Part shown: in pieces, positions 1 through 8,600 of the stretch
Position numbering within the stretch: position 1 is the first letter of the stretch
Layout of the letters: each line of letters begins with the position of its first letter
From: Leyella stercorea
GTDB taxonomy: Bacteria > Bacteroidota > Bacteroidia > Bacteroidales > Bacteroidaceae
Assembly (NCBI RefSeq): GCF_021531655.1
Contig: NZ_JADYUF010000045.1
Coordinates: 1 to 27,865, forward strand
Direction: 5' to 3'
DNA: 27,865 nt
The notes under the pieces: model-generated
Told to the model about the DNA's origin: nothing
Database searches by the model: none
Seen by the model: the letters and a program-made list of their open reading frames with translations, nothing else
Made by a program: the position numbers and the translations under genes

Positions 1-79
1 ACGGACACCCTTGTCTCTCTGGCTGGACGATTCCCACTACTAGGGCTCGTTAGGGACTTGCACCCATTAGACATCACAC
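1..79 (-). mobile_element. 5' end of a group II intron, probably class C (cut by window edge)
   Basis: Read on the minus strand from position 79, the sequence begins GTGTG, the expected 5' end (GUGYG) of a group II intron. It continues with GGGTGCAAGTCCC and, at the window edge, AAGGGTGTCCGT. From memory these match domain I landmarks of the bacterial group IIC intron of Oceanobacillus, which has GGGTGAGAGTCCC and AAGGGTGTCCGT. Class C introns characteristically insert just after intrinsic terminators, and a clear terminator stem ends 18 nt upstream of the proposed splice site. The rest of the ribozyme and any reverse transcriptase would lie beyond position 1. Other group II classes or a truncated relic remain possible. 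Confidence 0.6.
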
Positions 80-91
80 ATGCTAGTCAAA

Positions 92-131
92 CAAAAAAGG
101 AGTCCTTTTGAATATCTCCAAAAGAACTCCT
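92..131 (-). terminator. Intrinsic terminator after the truncated gene
   Basis: Two 13-nt arms (98-110 and 119-131) form a stem with a single G·U pair around an 8-nt loop. A run of T follows on the minus strand. It lies 22 nt after the stop codon of the gene stump at 154-306 and just upstream of the group II intron boundary at 79. Confidence 0.75.
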
Positions 132-153
132 CTCATATAGGATTAAAAAAGTT

Positions 154-306
154 TTATTTCTTTCTGTCAATTATCAGCTTGTTGTCCTTGTGTACTACGT
201 GCAGATAATTGAACTCGTTGAGATTGTCGACAAACTCCTTGATGCTTGCCTTGCGCGATGCAATGAAGTGCAGACGGTAGCTCATCAGCGAATTGTTGCG
301 TATCTC
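154..306 (-). pseudogene. 3' stump of an unidentified gene, cut by the insertion sequence
   Basis: After the left end of the insertion sequence, the minus strand stays open for 50 codons and ends at TAA (154-156). The peptide reads EIRNNSLMSYRLHFIASRKA and then a charged tail ending LIIDRKK. It has ordinary protein composition and is followed by a proper terminator, so it is probably the true C-terminus of a disrupted gene. I do not recognise the family. The other half is not on the far side of the insertion sequence: 1937-2010 is only a hairpin and a tandem repeat. A deletion or rearrangement must therefore have accompanied or followed insertion. The reading frame happens to continue in phase from the transposase stop codon, which I take as chance. 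Confidence 0.5.
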
Positions 307-318
307 CTGACTTCGTCA
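306..318 (+). repeat. Left terminal inverted repeat of the insertion sequence
   Basis: CCTGACTTCGTCA, the exact reverse complement of 1924-1936. The transposase stop codon (316-318) lies inside this repeat. Confidence 0.75.
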
Positions 319-1831
319 TTGCGTCACCCAAAAATATTCATCAAAGAGTTTGGCGATTTTCTGATGCCTTGCCATCAACATTGTCTGAGTGTATACATCC
401 TTGTTCAGAGGTAGCTTAATTTGTATGGTTGTGATGGTCTTAGCCAATGCAAGCACCTTGTCTACGCTCATTTTAATCTCTGAGACTTTCAGCATGCGCT
501 CCAGTTCCTTGTATACTTTCAAAGCCACAAAGCAGATGCATATATGAGCCTCGATGCGTTTGCGTGTAAAATGAAACATAGGACGTATCTCTATCTTTGA
601 TTTGGCTATACGGAAAGCCCGTTCTACGTGCCAAAGGTTGTGATATGCTGTGTATACATCCTGTATTGGTATATCCGTATTGGTGAGATATCCCTTTAGA
701 CCATCCCATTTGGAGTCATCGGCAATACGGTCATAATTGATGGCGACTTTCACCTCACCATCCATGGATAAGAACTTATTGTAACCTCTCTTGTTGATGT
801 TGCCTTTCGTAAGCGCGCCATGCTTGTAAGCCTTTTCCAACCTATTCCCTTCTCCCGGTTATAGGCATCTTTCTTTGCACGGTCATCTGTATAGCCGACC
901 AAGAGCCGACGTCCACCTCCTTTGTCATATTCAACCATCTGGCAGTCGCGCTTTGGCTGTTCCAATATCCAGTTCTTGACTTCCTGACTTTCATTCTTTA
1001 TCTTCGCACCTATTATATACTTGTAGCCATGAGCCTCAAGTTCCGCTATATTTGCATTGTTCATCAGACCAGAGTCGGCCACCACAACGAAGTTTTCCAA
1101 TCCGTATTTGCTTACAAACTCGTTTATCGTCGGATGCAATAGACAAGCGGATAGCCGCCAAGGCTAACAAGCAGGCCGAGTATGATCTGAGGATTACTGT
1201 GACGTCCCTCCTTTGAGAAGCCTGTCTTGCGCAAGTCGTCCTCATAATCCGCTTCAAAGTAAAGTGTGGTGACATCATAGAATAACACACCGATATTGCC
1301 ACCGAACAGTTTTGCAGTATGGCGCACGCTGATGTCCTGTACGATTTCGTGCTGATGGTCGCTAAGCTTGTCAAGATAGCGGTAGATTTTTGAGAGATCC
1401 ACATCTTCGTCAAAGTGGTTTTTCAGATATTCTACCGTAGCAGCCTTGCTCGTTGGATATGCCAAACGGGCTTTCACTAGCTTGCGGAACACTTCATCGT
1501 CAATACGGTTGAAACCAATCCTGTCAAACGTGCGGTCCAATATCAAGTCGCATCCGTTGAGAAGGATATTGCTGACGTTGGACAGAACACGGCGGACTTC
1601 TTCTCGTTCACGGTCACAAGCCTCTCGTTCCTCACCATACAAATCGAGTTGGGGATGACGCCGGGATTCTTCTTTTGAAATCCATTCTTTTACTTCATTG
1701 ACAAGATATTCGACCTCATCTTCATTATATGCAACACCAATTGTGGCAAGTTCTTTCATCTTGCCACCGATTTTCTCAACAACAATAACTCCGATATTGC
1801 CAGAACGATGTCTTTTCTTTCTGATAAACAT
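316..1831 (-). pseudogene. IS1634-family DDE transposase, two frameshifts
   Basis: Three overlapping frames together make one IS1634-like transposase. The N-terminal part includes FYDVTTLYFEAD, with the first catalytic Asp, and GFSKEGRHSNPQIILGLLVS. The middle part has VVADSGLMNN, with the second Asp. The C-terminal part has YHNLWHVERAFRIAKSKIE, with the catalytic Glu region. Break 1, near 1136-1140, removes about 11 residues (the usual EGNK..GHT segment) and shifts frame. Break 2, near 845-850, is a small indel between REKGI and LEKAY. I start the gene at MFIRKKRH (1831), not at the longer ATG at 1873, because 1873 lies within a likely -7 promoter element. As it stands the enzyme cannot be made without frameshifting. 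Confidence 0.8.
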
Positions 1832-1848
1832 AGTTAAAAAACCTTTTG

Positions 1849-1872
1849 CGTCACCCAATATTAGGTGACGCA
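1849..1872. promoter_or_regulatory. Palindrome in the transposase leader
   Basis: GCGTCACC and GGTGACGC are 8-bp perfect inverted arms around an 8-bp spacer. They sit between the transposase -7 element and its start codon. This could be an operator bound by the transposase, or an mRNA hairpin limiting translation from outside transcripts. The same 8-mer occurs near the opposite end of the element at 321-328. Confidence 0.45.
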
Positions 1873-1878
1873 AAGATA
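1871..1878 (-). promoter_or_regulatory. -7 promoter element for the transposase
   Basis: The minus strand reads TATCTTTG, a match to the Bacteroidetes TAnnTTTG -7 consensus, about 40 nt upstream of the preferred start at 1831. No clear -33 TTTG is seen at the usual spacing. Confidence 0.45.
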
Positions 1879-1923
1879 TAAAATATTGTTTATCAATCAG
1901 TTATAAAATAAGTGTTTTTTGAG

Positions 1924-1936
1924 TGACGAAGTCAGG
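1924..1936 (-). repeat. Right terminal inverted repeat of the insertion sequence
   Basis: TGACGAAGTCAGG, the exact complement of the left end at 306-318. It abuts the terminator hairpin that starts at 1937. Confidence 0.75.
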
Positions 1937-1980
1937 AAAAAGTTAATTATATGGACAGAAAACCATATAATTGACTTTTT
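1937..1980 (-). terminator. Terminator-like hairpin after the tlpA-type gene
   Basis: Arms of 18 nt (1937-1954 and 1963-1980) pair with one imperfect position around an 8-nt loop and have A/T runs on both outer sides, so it could work in both directions. It lies 30 nt past the stop codon of the thioredoxin gene and directly touches the insertion sequence end. Confidence 0.6.
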
Positions 1981-1982
1981 TA

Positions 1983-2014
1983 CTTTTTACTCTTTTACCT
2001 TTTTACTCTTTTAC
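1983..2014. repeat. 16-bp tandem duplication spanning a stop codon
   Basis: Two perfect 16-bp copies (1983-1998 and 1999-2014) of a T-rich unit containing TTTACTC. The second copy contains the stop codon of the thioredoxin gene (2011-2013), so the duplication copied the stop into the 3' untranslated region. Confidence 0.6.
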
Positions 2015-3336
2015 TTCTTCAGCAGTTCATCAAAGAGCTTTGTAATGTTAGGCTCTGACGGACGTGGAGCATCTGCCTTGATGATCTTGCCCTCACAGTC
2101 GAGAAGGATGAAGCGGGGGATGCCATTGATGAGATACTTCTGCATGAAGTCGCTCTTTGTACCAAGATGCAACTGAATGCCCTTCATATCACCCTTCTGT
2201 ATGCGCTTCTCCCAAGCTGACTTGTTACTGTCGCATGAGAGACCAACAAAGTGGATGTCCTTGCCTGCATACTGCTCCTCAAGCTTGGTCATATAAGGCA
2301 GCTCGCCACGGCACGGACCGCACCATGTTGCCCAAACGTCGATATATACATACTTGCCCTTGAGCGACGAGAGCGAAACCTGCTTGCCGTTGATGTCAGT
2401 AGCTGTGAACGAAGGTGAGATGCAACCAGCCTTCAAGCCTTCCCACTGCTTGCAAACCTTATCAAACTTGTCTACTAGTTTCGGATCGCTGACATTCTTA
2501 TGAAAGTAGGCTATAAGTTCGTCTTTGCCGTCAAGCCCTGAGCTTGACACAACATCATAGGCATAAGCATTGGTAATGTACGACTTAACCTTGGCGTCAT
2601 TGACGTTGGCATCCATATACGCCATAAACTCCTTGTTGCGGTCGCCACCCTGGAAAGCCTGACACAGTATGGCATTCATAATGAAGTCGCCATACTCGGC
2701 AAACTCAAGACAGTTGCCGTCGATGACTGTCAGCTGCTTCAGCTTGTTGGTATATAGCGCAGTCGGGGTGTACGAGTCCATCTTCTTCAGATAAGGGTGG
2801 TACGACATGTACATTGGGAACATAGCATACGACTTGAACAGCAGTCGCTGCTCCTCCTTCTTTGCGAAGTAGGCTGGCAGATTTGCTTTCTTCATCAATG
2901 CGAGGTTGGCATTGTACACGCTATCACTACTCTTGATGAAGTCGGCCTCTTCCTTGGCTGCTGCATTAAAGTCAAGGACAGCAAAGGGCGACTTTATAAG
3001 ATAGTTGTTGATAGTAGCCGCAGCTCCTGTACAATTAAACTCACGAGCCTCAGCATTGCAATCTACTGTCAAGTCCTTATCGGGTTCGAGATACAGGTTC
3101 ATGGCAAAGGCACGGCCGTAATATACTCTGACGTACTGAGCTGCAAAGTCGTTCTTGCTTAACGTAGCAACACCATTCTGTACTTCAAGCTCAGATTTCT
3201 CGCCCGAAGTGCACCAATGGATTTGCAACTTCATGTCTTCTACCGGCTTGGCAATCTTGAAAGTGTAAGTTGCGGCACTCATTGACATTGCTGTAAACAA
3301 AGCCAATGCTGCGCCCAAAATTCTCTTTTTTTTCAT
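2011..3336 (-). CDS. TlpA-like periplasmic thioredoxin-fold protein (locus 1)
   Basis: 441 residues with an N-terminal signal peptide (KKKRILGAALALFTAMSMSA) and no lipobox Cys, so it is probably soluble in the periplasm. Residues 25-310 form a poorly characterised N-terminal region of the kind often found ahead of TlpA domains in Bacteroidetes. From about 310 to 441 there is a TlpA/AhpC-type thioredoxin fold. It has the active site WATWCGPCR (Cys339 and Cys342) and the cis-proline segment NGIPRFILLD (Pro407). The family reduces disulfides or resolves oxidised thiols outside the cytoplasm. It is the last gene of uptake locus 1, 21 nt after the DUF4465-type lipoprotein gene, so it probably serves the cargo or proteins of that locus. 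Substrate unknown. Confidence 0.88.
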   Translation of the reverse strand: MKKKRILGAALALFTAMSMSAATYTFKIAKPVEDMKLQIHWCTSGEKSELEVQNGVATLSKNDFAAQYVRVYYGRAFAMNLYLEPDKDLTVDCNAEAREFNCTGAAATINNYLIKSPFAVLDFNAAAKEEADFIKSSDSVYNANLALMKKANLPAYFAKKEEQRLLFKSYAMFPMYMSYHPYLKKMDSYTPTALYTNKLKQLTVIDGNCLEFAEYGDFIMNAILCQAFQGGDRNKEFMAYMDANVNDAKVKSYITNAYAYDVVSSSGLDGKDELIAYFHKNVSDPKLVDKFDKVCKQWEGLKAGCISPSFTATDINGKQVSLSSLKGKYVYIDVWATWCGPCRGELPYMTKLEEQYAGKDIHFVGLSCDSNKSAWEKRIQKGDMKGIQLHLGTKSDFMQKYLINGIPRFILLDCEGKIIKADAPRPSEPNITKLFDELLKK

Positions 3337-3357
3337 GTTAATTATTTGTTAATTGAT

Positions 3358-4176
3358 TTATTGTGCAAACTGTAATCCGTCAAGACAGAACCAAGACGGA
3401 GTACGCATTCTGCCGTTGTCGTCCTTGTCGGAAGAGTCAAGATAGAATGCAACCTTGTCTACGGTGCCCAGCGCCGAGAGCTGCATCTTGTTCCAATCGG
3501 TCACATAGTAGTCCCATGCTGGATGTTCGGCATTGTGGCCCTTCTTGCAAGCAAGATCGATGCTTACGCTGCCGGTTTCCTTGCCTGCGAGATAACCCTT
3601 GGCTGTGAGTGTACAGTAATCGCCATCAGTAAATTTTCTTACTCCACCCTCCACGTATGTATACCATATGCCTTTAGGGGTGCTGGGAACATTGGGGTTG
3701 GGCGCTGGCTTTTCTTCAGTACCGTACGAGTCGCCGCATGCCATGGCCAGATAGCTCCATGTAGTGTTAGCCACGAGGATATAGTCTATCTTCTTGGGCT
3801 TGTCGAGTGTGAAGAATGCATCGTCGTCGTTGACATGACACACGAGGTATACTCCGGTGTTGTTGGGGCGGGTGGTCCATACGCTATAGCGCACAGAGTC
3901 GAGCGATGTCTCGTCGCCAGCCCATGTGAACGAGCGCATGGAGCGATTACTATAGCAGAATCCGCCCTTGAGCTGATTGCCTGATTTCACAGTATTGAAC
4001 TTCATTCCGGCTACAGCAAATCCGTTGTCGGGTATGACGTGCGAGAATCGTGCAGGTATCTGCAGCTCAGAGAATGTTATGTTGGTGGCATGTGGTATTA
4101 CGAGATCCATGTCGTCGCTGCATGATGCCATCATTCCTGCAAAGAGGACAAGCAAACTGAATATTGTCTTTTTCAT
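3358..4176 (-). CDS. DUF4465-type surface lipoprotein (locus 1)
   Basis: 272 residues. Signal peptide with lipobox MASC, giving lipidated Cys19, followed by SDDMD, which suits an exported Bacteroidetes lipoprotein. The remainder resembles DUF4465. Supporting features are the early FSELQIPARFSH and a C-terminal block with KVAFYLDSSDKDDNG and PSWFCLDGLQ, typical of that fold's end. The family is usually on the cell surface and of unknown biochemical role. It lies 27 nt downstream of susD and 21 nt upstream of the thioredoxin gene, so it is probably co-transcribed and may be an accessory cargo-binding protein for the SusCD pair. The family assignment is from motif memory, not a search. Confidence 0.75.
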   Translation of the reverse strand: MKKTIFSLLVLFAGMMASCSDDMDLVIPHATNITFSELQIPARFSHVIPDNGFAVAGMKFNTVKSGNQLKGGFCYSNRSMRSFTWAGDETSLDSVRYSVWTTRPNNTGVYLVCHVNDDDAFFTLDKPKKIDYILVANTTWSYLAMACGDSYGTEEKPAPNPNVPSTPKGIWYTYVEGGVRKFTDGDYCTLTAKGYLAGKETGSVSIDLACKKGHNAEHPAWDYYVTDWNKMQLSALGTVDKVAFYLDSSDKDDNGRMRTPSWFCLDGLQFAQ

Positions 4177-4203
4177 TTTCGTTTCGTTGTTTATTGTTTG
4201 TTT

Positions 4204-5664
4204 TTATTTAAGTCCAGGATTCTGCTCTATTACATTCGAGTGGGCATGAATCTCGCTGTCGGGGATTGGCCAGCAATACTGGTCGGTGCTGAAGTTTACC
4301 TCAGGTTTAAGTGTATATATCCATGGTTTTCCGTCGTGCTCAAAACGCAGCGAGGCAAACCATGGGGTTTCGTTCTCCATAAACAGCGACACTACGTATT
4401 CCTTGAATATTGCGTCCATCAACTCCTGATGATTGGTGATACCTGTGATAGGCTCCATAACCGGATTGGTGTATTTGGCTCTCATCTCATTGAGCGGTGC
4501 CAAAGCTCCCGCTATGTCAGACGGATTGGTACGTGCCAGCAACTCTGCCTTCATCAGATAAAGTTCGGCATAGCGCATGGGGTATGTGGCATACATATCG
4601 TTCTTGCCATCGTTACGGCCGCGATGGTAGAGCTTGGTCAGCACGTTCTCTCTGGTGCTTGTGTCCCATGTCTCGGGGGATCGTGCAGTTCCGAATGTCA
4701 CGTCATGGCGCACGTCGTTGTCAAGCCACTCCTGAACGGTTTCTGTAAACTCATTGTTGTAGAACAGTGCGTAGGCATATGTAAACTCCGATCCTGCCAT
4801 TCCAAAATAAGAATCCTTGTTATCGCCCAGATAGTGCGAGAAGCAGTTCTCCTTAGAGTTCCATCCTGTCTCGTAGAGCTTTGTCAAATCGGTTTCCATC
4901 TGCCATCCTGAGTTTTCGGCGAGCAAATCGTTTACCAATGTCAATGCCTTGGCGTAATCGCCATCCCAATTGCGCACCATGAGCAACTTGGCATGCATAG
5001 CTTTTGCAAACTGACGACTCATGCGCAGAGCGCTTTTATAGACAGGAGCATTCTGTTCGGCAAACTCCAAATCTTCAAGTATGAGACGGTAGCTTTCGCC
5101 TACGCTGATACGTCCCACCATCAGGTTACTCAATTCGGATGTCTGGTCGCGATAGAGTATGCCGTAGGGTGAGTCGGCCTTGTCAAACCAGCGGCCGAAG
5201 AGCCACAGAAGCTCAAGGTTGCAATATCCACGGAAGCATCGTGCCTCGCCCAACAATGCATTCTTTTCAGCCAAGGAAGGGAATGCACCGTCGCTCAGTT
5301 TGTTGATACCGTTAACGGCTGCATTACATGCATTAATGATTTTGTACAACTGAGTCCAATATCCTTCTACCGACGACGAACTCTGCTTGTATCCCATATT
5401 GAACATCTCGTTGTTGTACGTCCAAAAACCAGCCATGCAGTGCAGATTGGAATAAAGCGAACCTCCTAAGTTGCTACCATATTTTTCATAAACACCGTAT
5501 ATACCGTTTACGGCATTCTTTGCTCCTGAATAATTCAGCACCGAATTGTCGGTAGTGAGCGAATGCTTCGGGGTCTCGGTAAGGAATTCATCACAGGCTG
5601 TGAGACTTAGTGCTCCAGCCAATAATAACATACCAAATATTTTTGTCTTCATAGTCGTGTTCAT
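4204..5664 (-). CDS. SusD/RagB-family outer-membrane lipoprotein (locus 1)
   Basis: 486 residues. Lipobox LTAC (Cys24 counted from the first Met) followed by DEFLTETP, the usual SusD N-terminus. The helical TPR-like core includes GEARCFRGYCNLELLWLFGR, typical of the family. The C-terminus has the usual block ending in INPG-like NPGLK after WPIPDSEIHAHSN. SusD proteins form the lid over SusC and capture ligand at the surface. The first ATG overlaps the susC stop codon by one base (TAATG). A second ATG at 5652 (MKTKIFG) gives a more standard signal peptide and may be the real start. The ligand cannot be told from sequence; there are no glycoside hydrolases nearby, so a polysaccharide is not favoured. 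Confidence 0.93.
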   Translation of the reverse strand: MNTTMKTKIFGMLLLAGALSLTACDEFLTETPKHSLTTDNSVLNYSGAKNAVNGIYGVYEKYGSNLGGSLYSNLHCMAGFWTYNNEMFNMGYKQSSSSVEGYWTQLYKIINACNAAVNGINKLSDGAFPSLAEKNALLGEARCFRGYCNLELLWLFGRWFDKADSPYGILYRDQTSELSNLMVGRISVGESYRLILEDLEFAEQNAPVYKSALRMSRQFAKAMHAKLLMVRNWDGDYAKALTLVNDLLAENSGWQMETDLTKLYETGWNSKENCFSHYLGDNKDSYFGMAGSEFTYAYALFYNNEFTETVQEWLDNDVRHDVTFGTARSPETWDTSTRENVLTKLYHRGRNDGKNDMYATYPMRYAELYLMKAELLARTNPSDIAGALAPLNEMRAKYTNPVMEPITGITNHQELMDAIFKEYVVSLFMENETPWFASLRFEHDGKPWIYTLKPEVNFSTDQYCWPIPDSEIHAHSNVIEQNPGLK

Positions 5665-8600
5665 TATTTAATAGTTACTTTCAAACCTACGTTATATGTC
5701 TTGGCTGAAGGATAGGTGCTGTTGTCTGTACCAAATCCATACAAGCCTGCCGATGCGCTGAAGTTGCCCTGTGGGTCCATACCTGGATACTTGGTGATGG
5801 TGAAGAGGTTGGTAGCCTGAAAGGTGAGTTCTATGCCCTTGATTACTGAGCTGCGGAACCATCCCGTTGGGAACTTGTACGAAAGGTTCAGAGCACTCAG
5901 ACGCATGTAAGAGGCATCATGCAACCAACGATTGGTGAATACGCTGTTCTGCCCCATACCATAGTGGGTCACCACTGGGTAGGTGGCAGTATTGTCGCCT
6001 ATCATTGTATAGCTATCCCTCACGATGTTCAAGGCATTATATACGTTGGTTCCACCAAAGGTATTAGCCTCCTTTGCCCAATAGCGCTTGCCACCGATAG
6101 AATATGTAAAGGTGAGATTGCACATCAAGCCTTTCCAATACAATGTTGTACCGAAGCCTCCAAACACATCGGGAATGGCATCGCCGATATAGGTGCGGTC
6201 ACCGTCGGCTGTAATCTTGCCATCGCCGTCAAGGTCAACTACATAAACGTCACCTGCGTCTTCGGTGAACGAAGTGACACGATAGTTGGCTGGCTTGCCG
6301 GTGGCTACGTTGATAGGCTTGACAGCCCAAACCTCCTCAGCATTCTCAAACAAACGGCCAGCATCTACATATCCGTAGAAACGACCCAGTTTGCCACCTT
6401 CTTCTATCTTGTAATTGGCATATGCTGTACCACCAAGATATTTGTCAACACCGTTAAGCTTCTCCAGAATGCCTCGGTTGTGAGCAGCATTGAAGTTGAT
6501 CTGCCATGTCAGATTGCGTGCCTTGATGATGTCGGCTGTAATGTCAAACTCGACACCGGTATTACTTATGGCTCCGATATTCTGGTCAGCTGAAGAGAAG
6601 CCTGACGACAATGGCACGGGGCGGTTGGTAATCAAATTGTCAACATACTTGCGATACCATCCGAACGATCCGCGGATACGGTCGTCGAGGAATCCATAGT
6701 CGATACCTATATCGGTCTGTGTCTGCGACTCCCACTGCAGGGTGTTGTTGCCCAATGAAGAGGGGTAAGTGCCTGGCTGATTGTTGTACATATTCGAGCC
6801 GATGTAGCTGGCAAAGTCATAATAGCCCAAGTTCTGCGAACCCGTCAAGCCATACGATGCTCTGAGCTTCAGATAGCTGACTACATTCTTCAACGGCTTC
6901 ATAAATTCTTCTTCTGTCATAATCCAACCAGCTGCTACAGACGGGAAGTATCCCCAACGGTTGTCTTTACCAAAACGTGAAGATCCGTCGGCGCGGAATG
7001 TACCGGTAAGCAGGTATCGGTTGTCATATTTGTACTGAGCACGGGCAAATACAGACACCAACGAACAGGCAGTCTTGTTGCTGTTCATACTGGTTCGGTT
7101 GGCAGCACTGCCGAGGTTGGTCAGGATATCATCATCAGGATAGTCGGTGCCACCTGCCGACATATAGTCGCTAGAGACATGCTCTACCGAATGTCCCAAC
7201 ATGGCCTGCACGTCGTGCTTGCGCATAGTCTTGTAGAATGTCAGCAAGTTGTCCCATACCATAGTATAGTTTTGCGCATCACGCTGTGAGCCTGAGTTGT
7301 TGGCACCATCGTACGAACGACGTGAGAACGACTCCGACTTGACATTGCCATACTGAGCATTCAATGTTGTACGGAACTTCAAGAACTTGAAGATATTGTA
7401 CTCAAGAAATGCCGAAGCATTGATGTTTCTTGAAGTGCTGTGATTCAAGTCCATCCATTCTATAAGCGGATTCTTTGTATAATAGTCAATTGTATTGATG
7501 CTGCCGTCTTCATTATATGCTGGATAGTCAGGACGCATATTTATCAATGTAGAAATCATATTGTCCTTGTTGTTGGCTGTACGTGAAGAGGCATCCATGT
7601 TCATACCAAACTTCAGCTTGTCAGAAGCCATTGACTCAAAGTTGAAGCGTCCACCAAAGTTGCGTGAGTTACTACCCTTGACAATACCATCTTGGTCCTT
7701 ATAGCTGATAGAAGCATAGTAAGAAGTCTTGGGCGAACCACCACGTATAGAGACGTTATAGTTCTGAACAGCAGCATTCTGAGTCATCATGTCCCAATAG
7801 TTGTCATGTCCGTCATAATAAGCATTGGGCAACCATATGTCTGCAATGTCGCTTATGTCCCACTGGCTGGTGTTGATCTGCTTGAACTTGTCAAGGTCCA
7901 TATATTTCCTGTTGAAATATGTCAAACCTCCATATCTATAAGCCTCCAACAAGTTGGCCTTCTGCGAGAAAGCCCTATACTCTTCTGAATTGAGAGTCTT
8001 CAGATTGTTTGAATTCAGCGACTGCCAACCATAACGAGCATTAAACTCAATGGTAGGCTTCATACCTTCGGCACCTGTCTTAGTGGTTACGATAACAACA
8101 CCGTTAGCGGCACGAGAACCATAAATAGCTGTAGCAGAAGCATCTTTCAAGATGTCGATACTCTGTACGTCATTAAGGTCAAGATTGTACAATGTATTGC
8201 TTACGTCGCCAGAAATACTGGTAGAATACTGAGGCACACCGTCAATCACCCACAAAGGTTGTCCATCACCAGAAAGAGAAGACTGTCCACGAATAACCAA
8301 AGAAATAGGTGAAGTAGGAGAAGCATTGGAAATCATAACGTTAACGCCAGCTGCCTTACCTTGAATCATACTGGCAATATTGGATGTCATTGGAGCATTC
8401 TCCACGTCCTTTTCCGAAAGACGTGCCACCGAACCAGTCAAGTCCTTAGCCTTGGCAGTGCCATAACCTATAACAACCACTTCGTCAATCAACTTCTTGT
8501 CATCATCCAAGATGATAGAAACATTATTAACATCCTTGCGACAGTTTACATAATAAGTAGTAGTGTTCATTCCAAGATAAGAGAACAACAATGTCTCGCC

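Larger units (their letters stand above)
306..1936. mobile_element. IS1634-type (IS4 superfamily) insertion sequence, decayed
   Basis: A 1.63-kb element bounded by perfect 13-bp terminal inverted repeats (CCTGACTTCGTCA at 306-318 and its complement at 1924-1936). It carries one transposase reading frame of IS1634 type on the minus strand, now broken twice. Just inside the left terminus (321-328), and again 64 bp inside the right terminus, GCGTCACC occurs in the same orientation relative to the ends, possibly a subterminal transposase site. No target-site duplication is visible: the left flank reads TATCT and the right flank AAAAA. Together with the missing half of the interrupted gene, this suggests rearrangement after insertion. 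Confidence 0.75.

Noticed and set aside
1873..1919. Longer transposase start at 1873
   Set aside because: The ATG overlaps the TATCTTTG -7 element, and the extra residues come from the leader palindrome. The start at 1831 fits the family better.
4198..4911. 237-codon plus-strand open frame
   Set aside because: It is fully antisense to a clear SusD gene, the peptide is rich in Cys/His/Val without domain logic, and there is no promoter or start context.
5919..6593. 224-codon plus-strand open frame within susC
   Set aside because: It is antisense to the SusC barrel, with no family resemblance.
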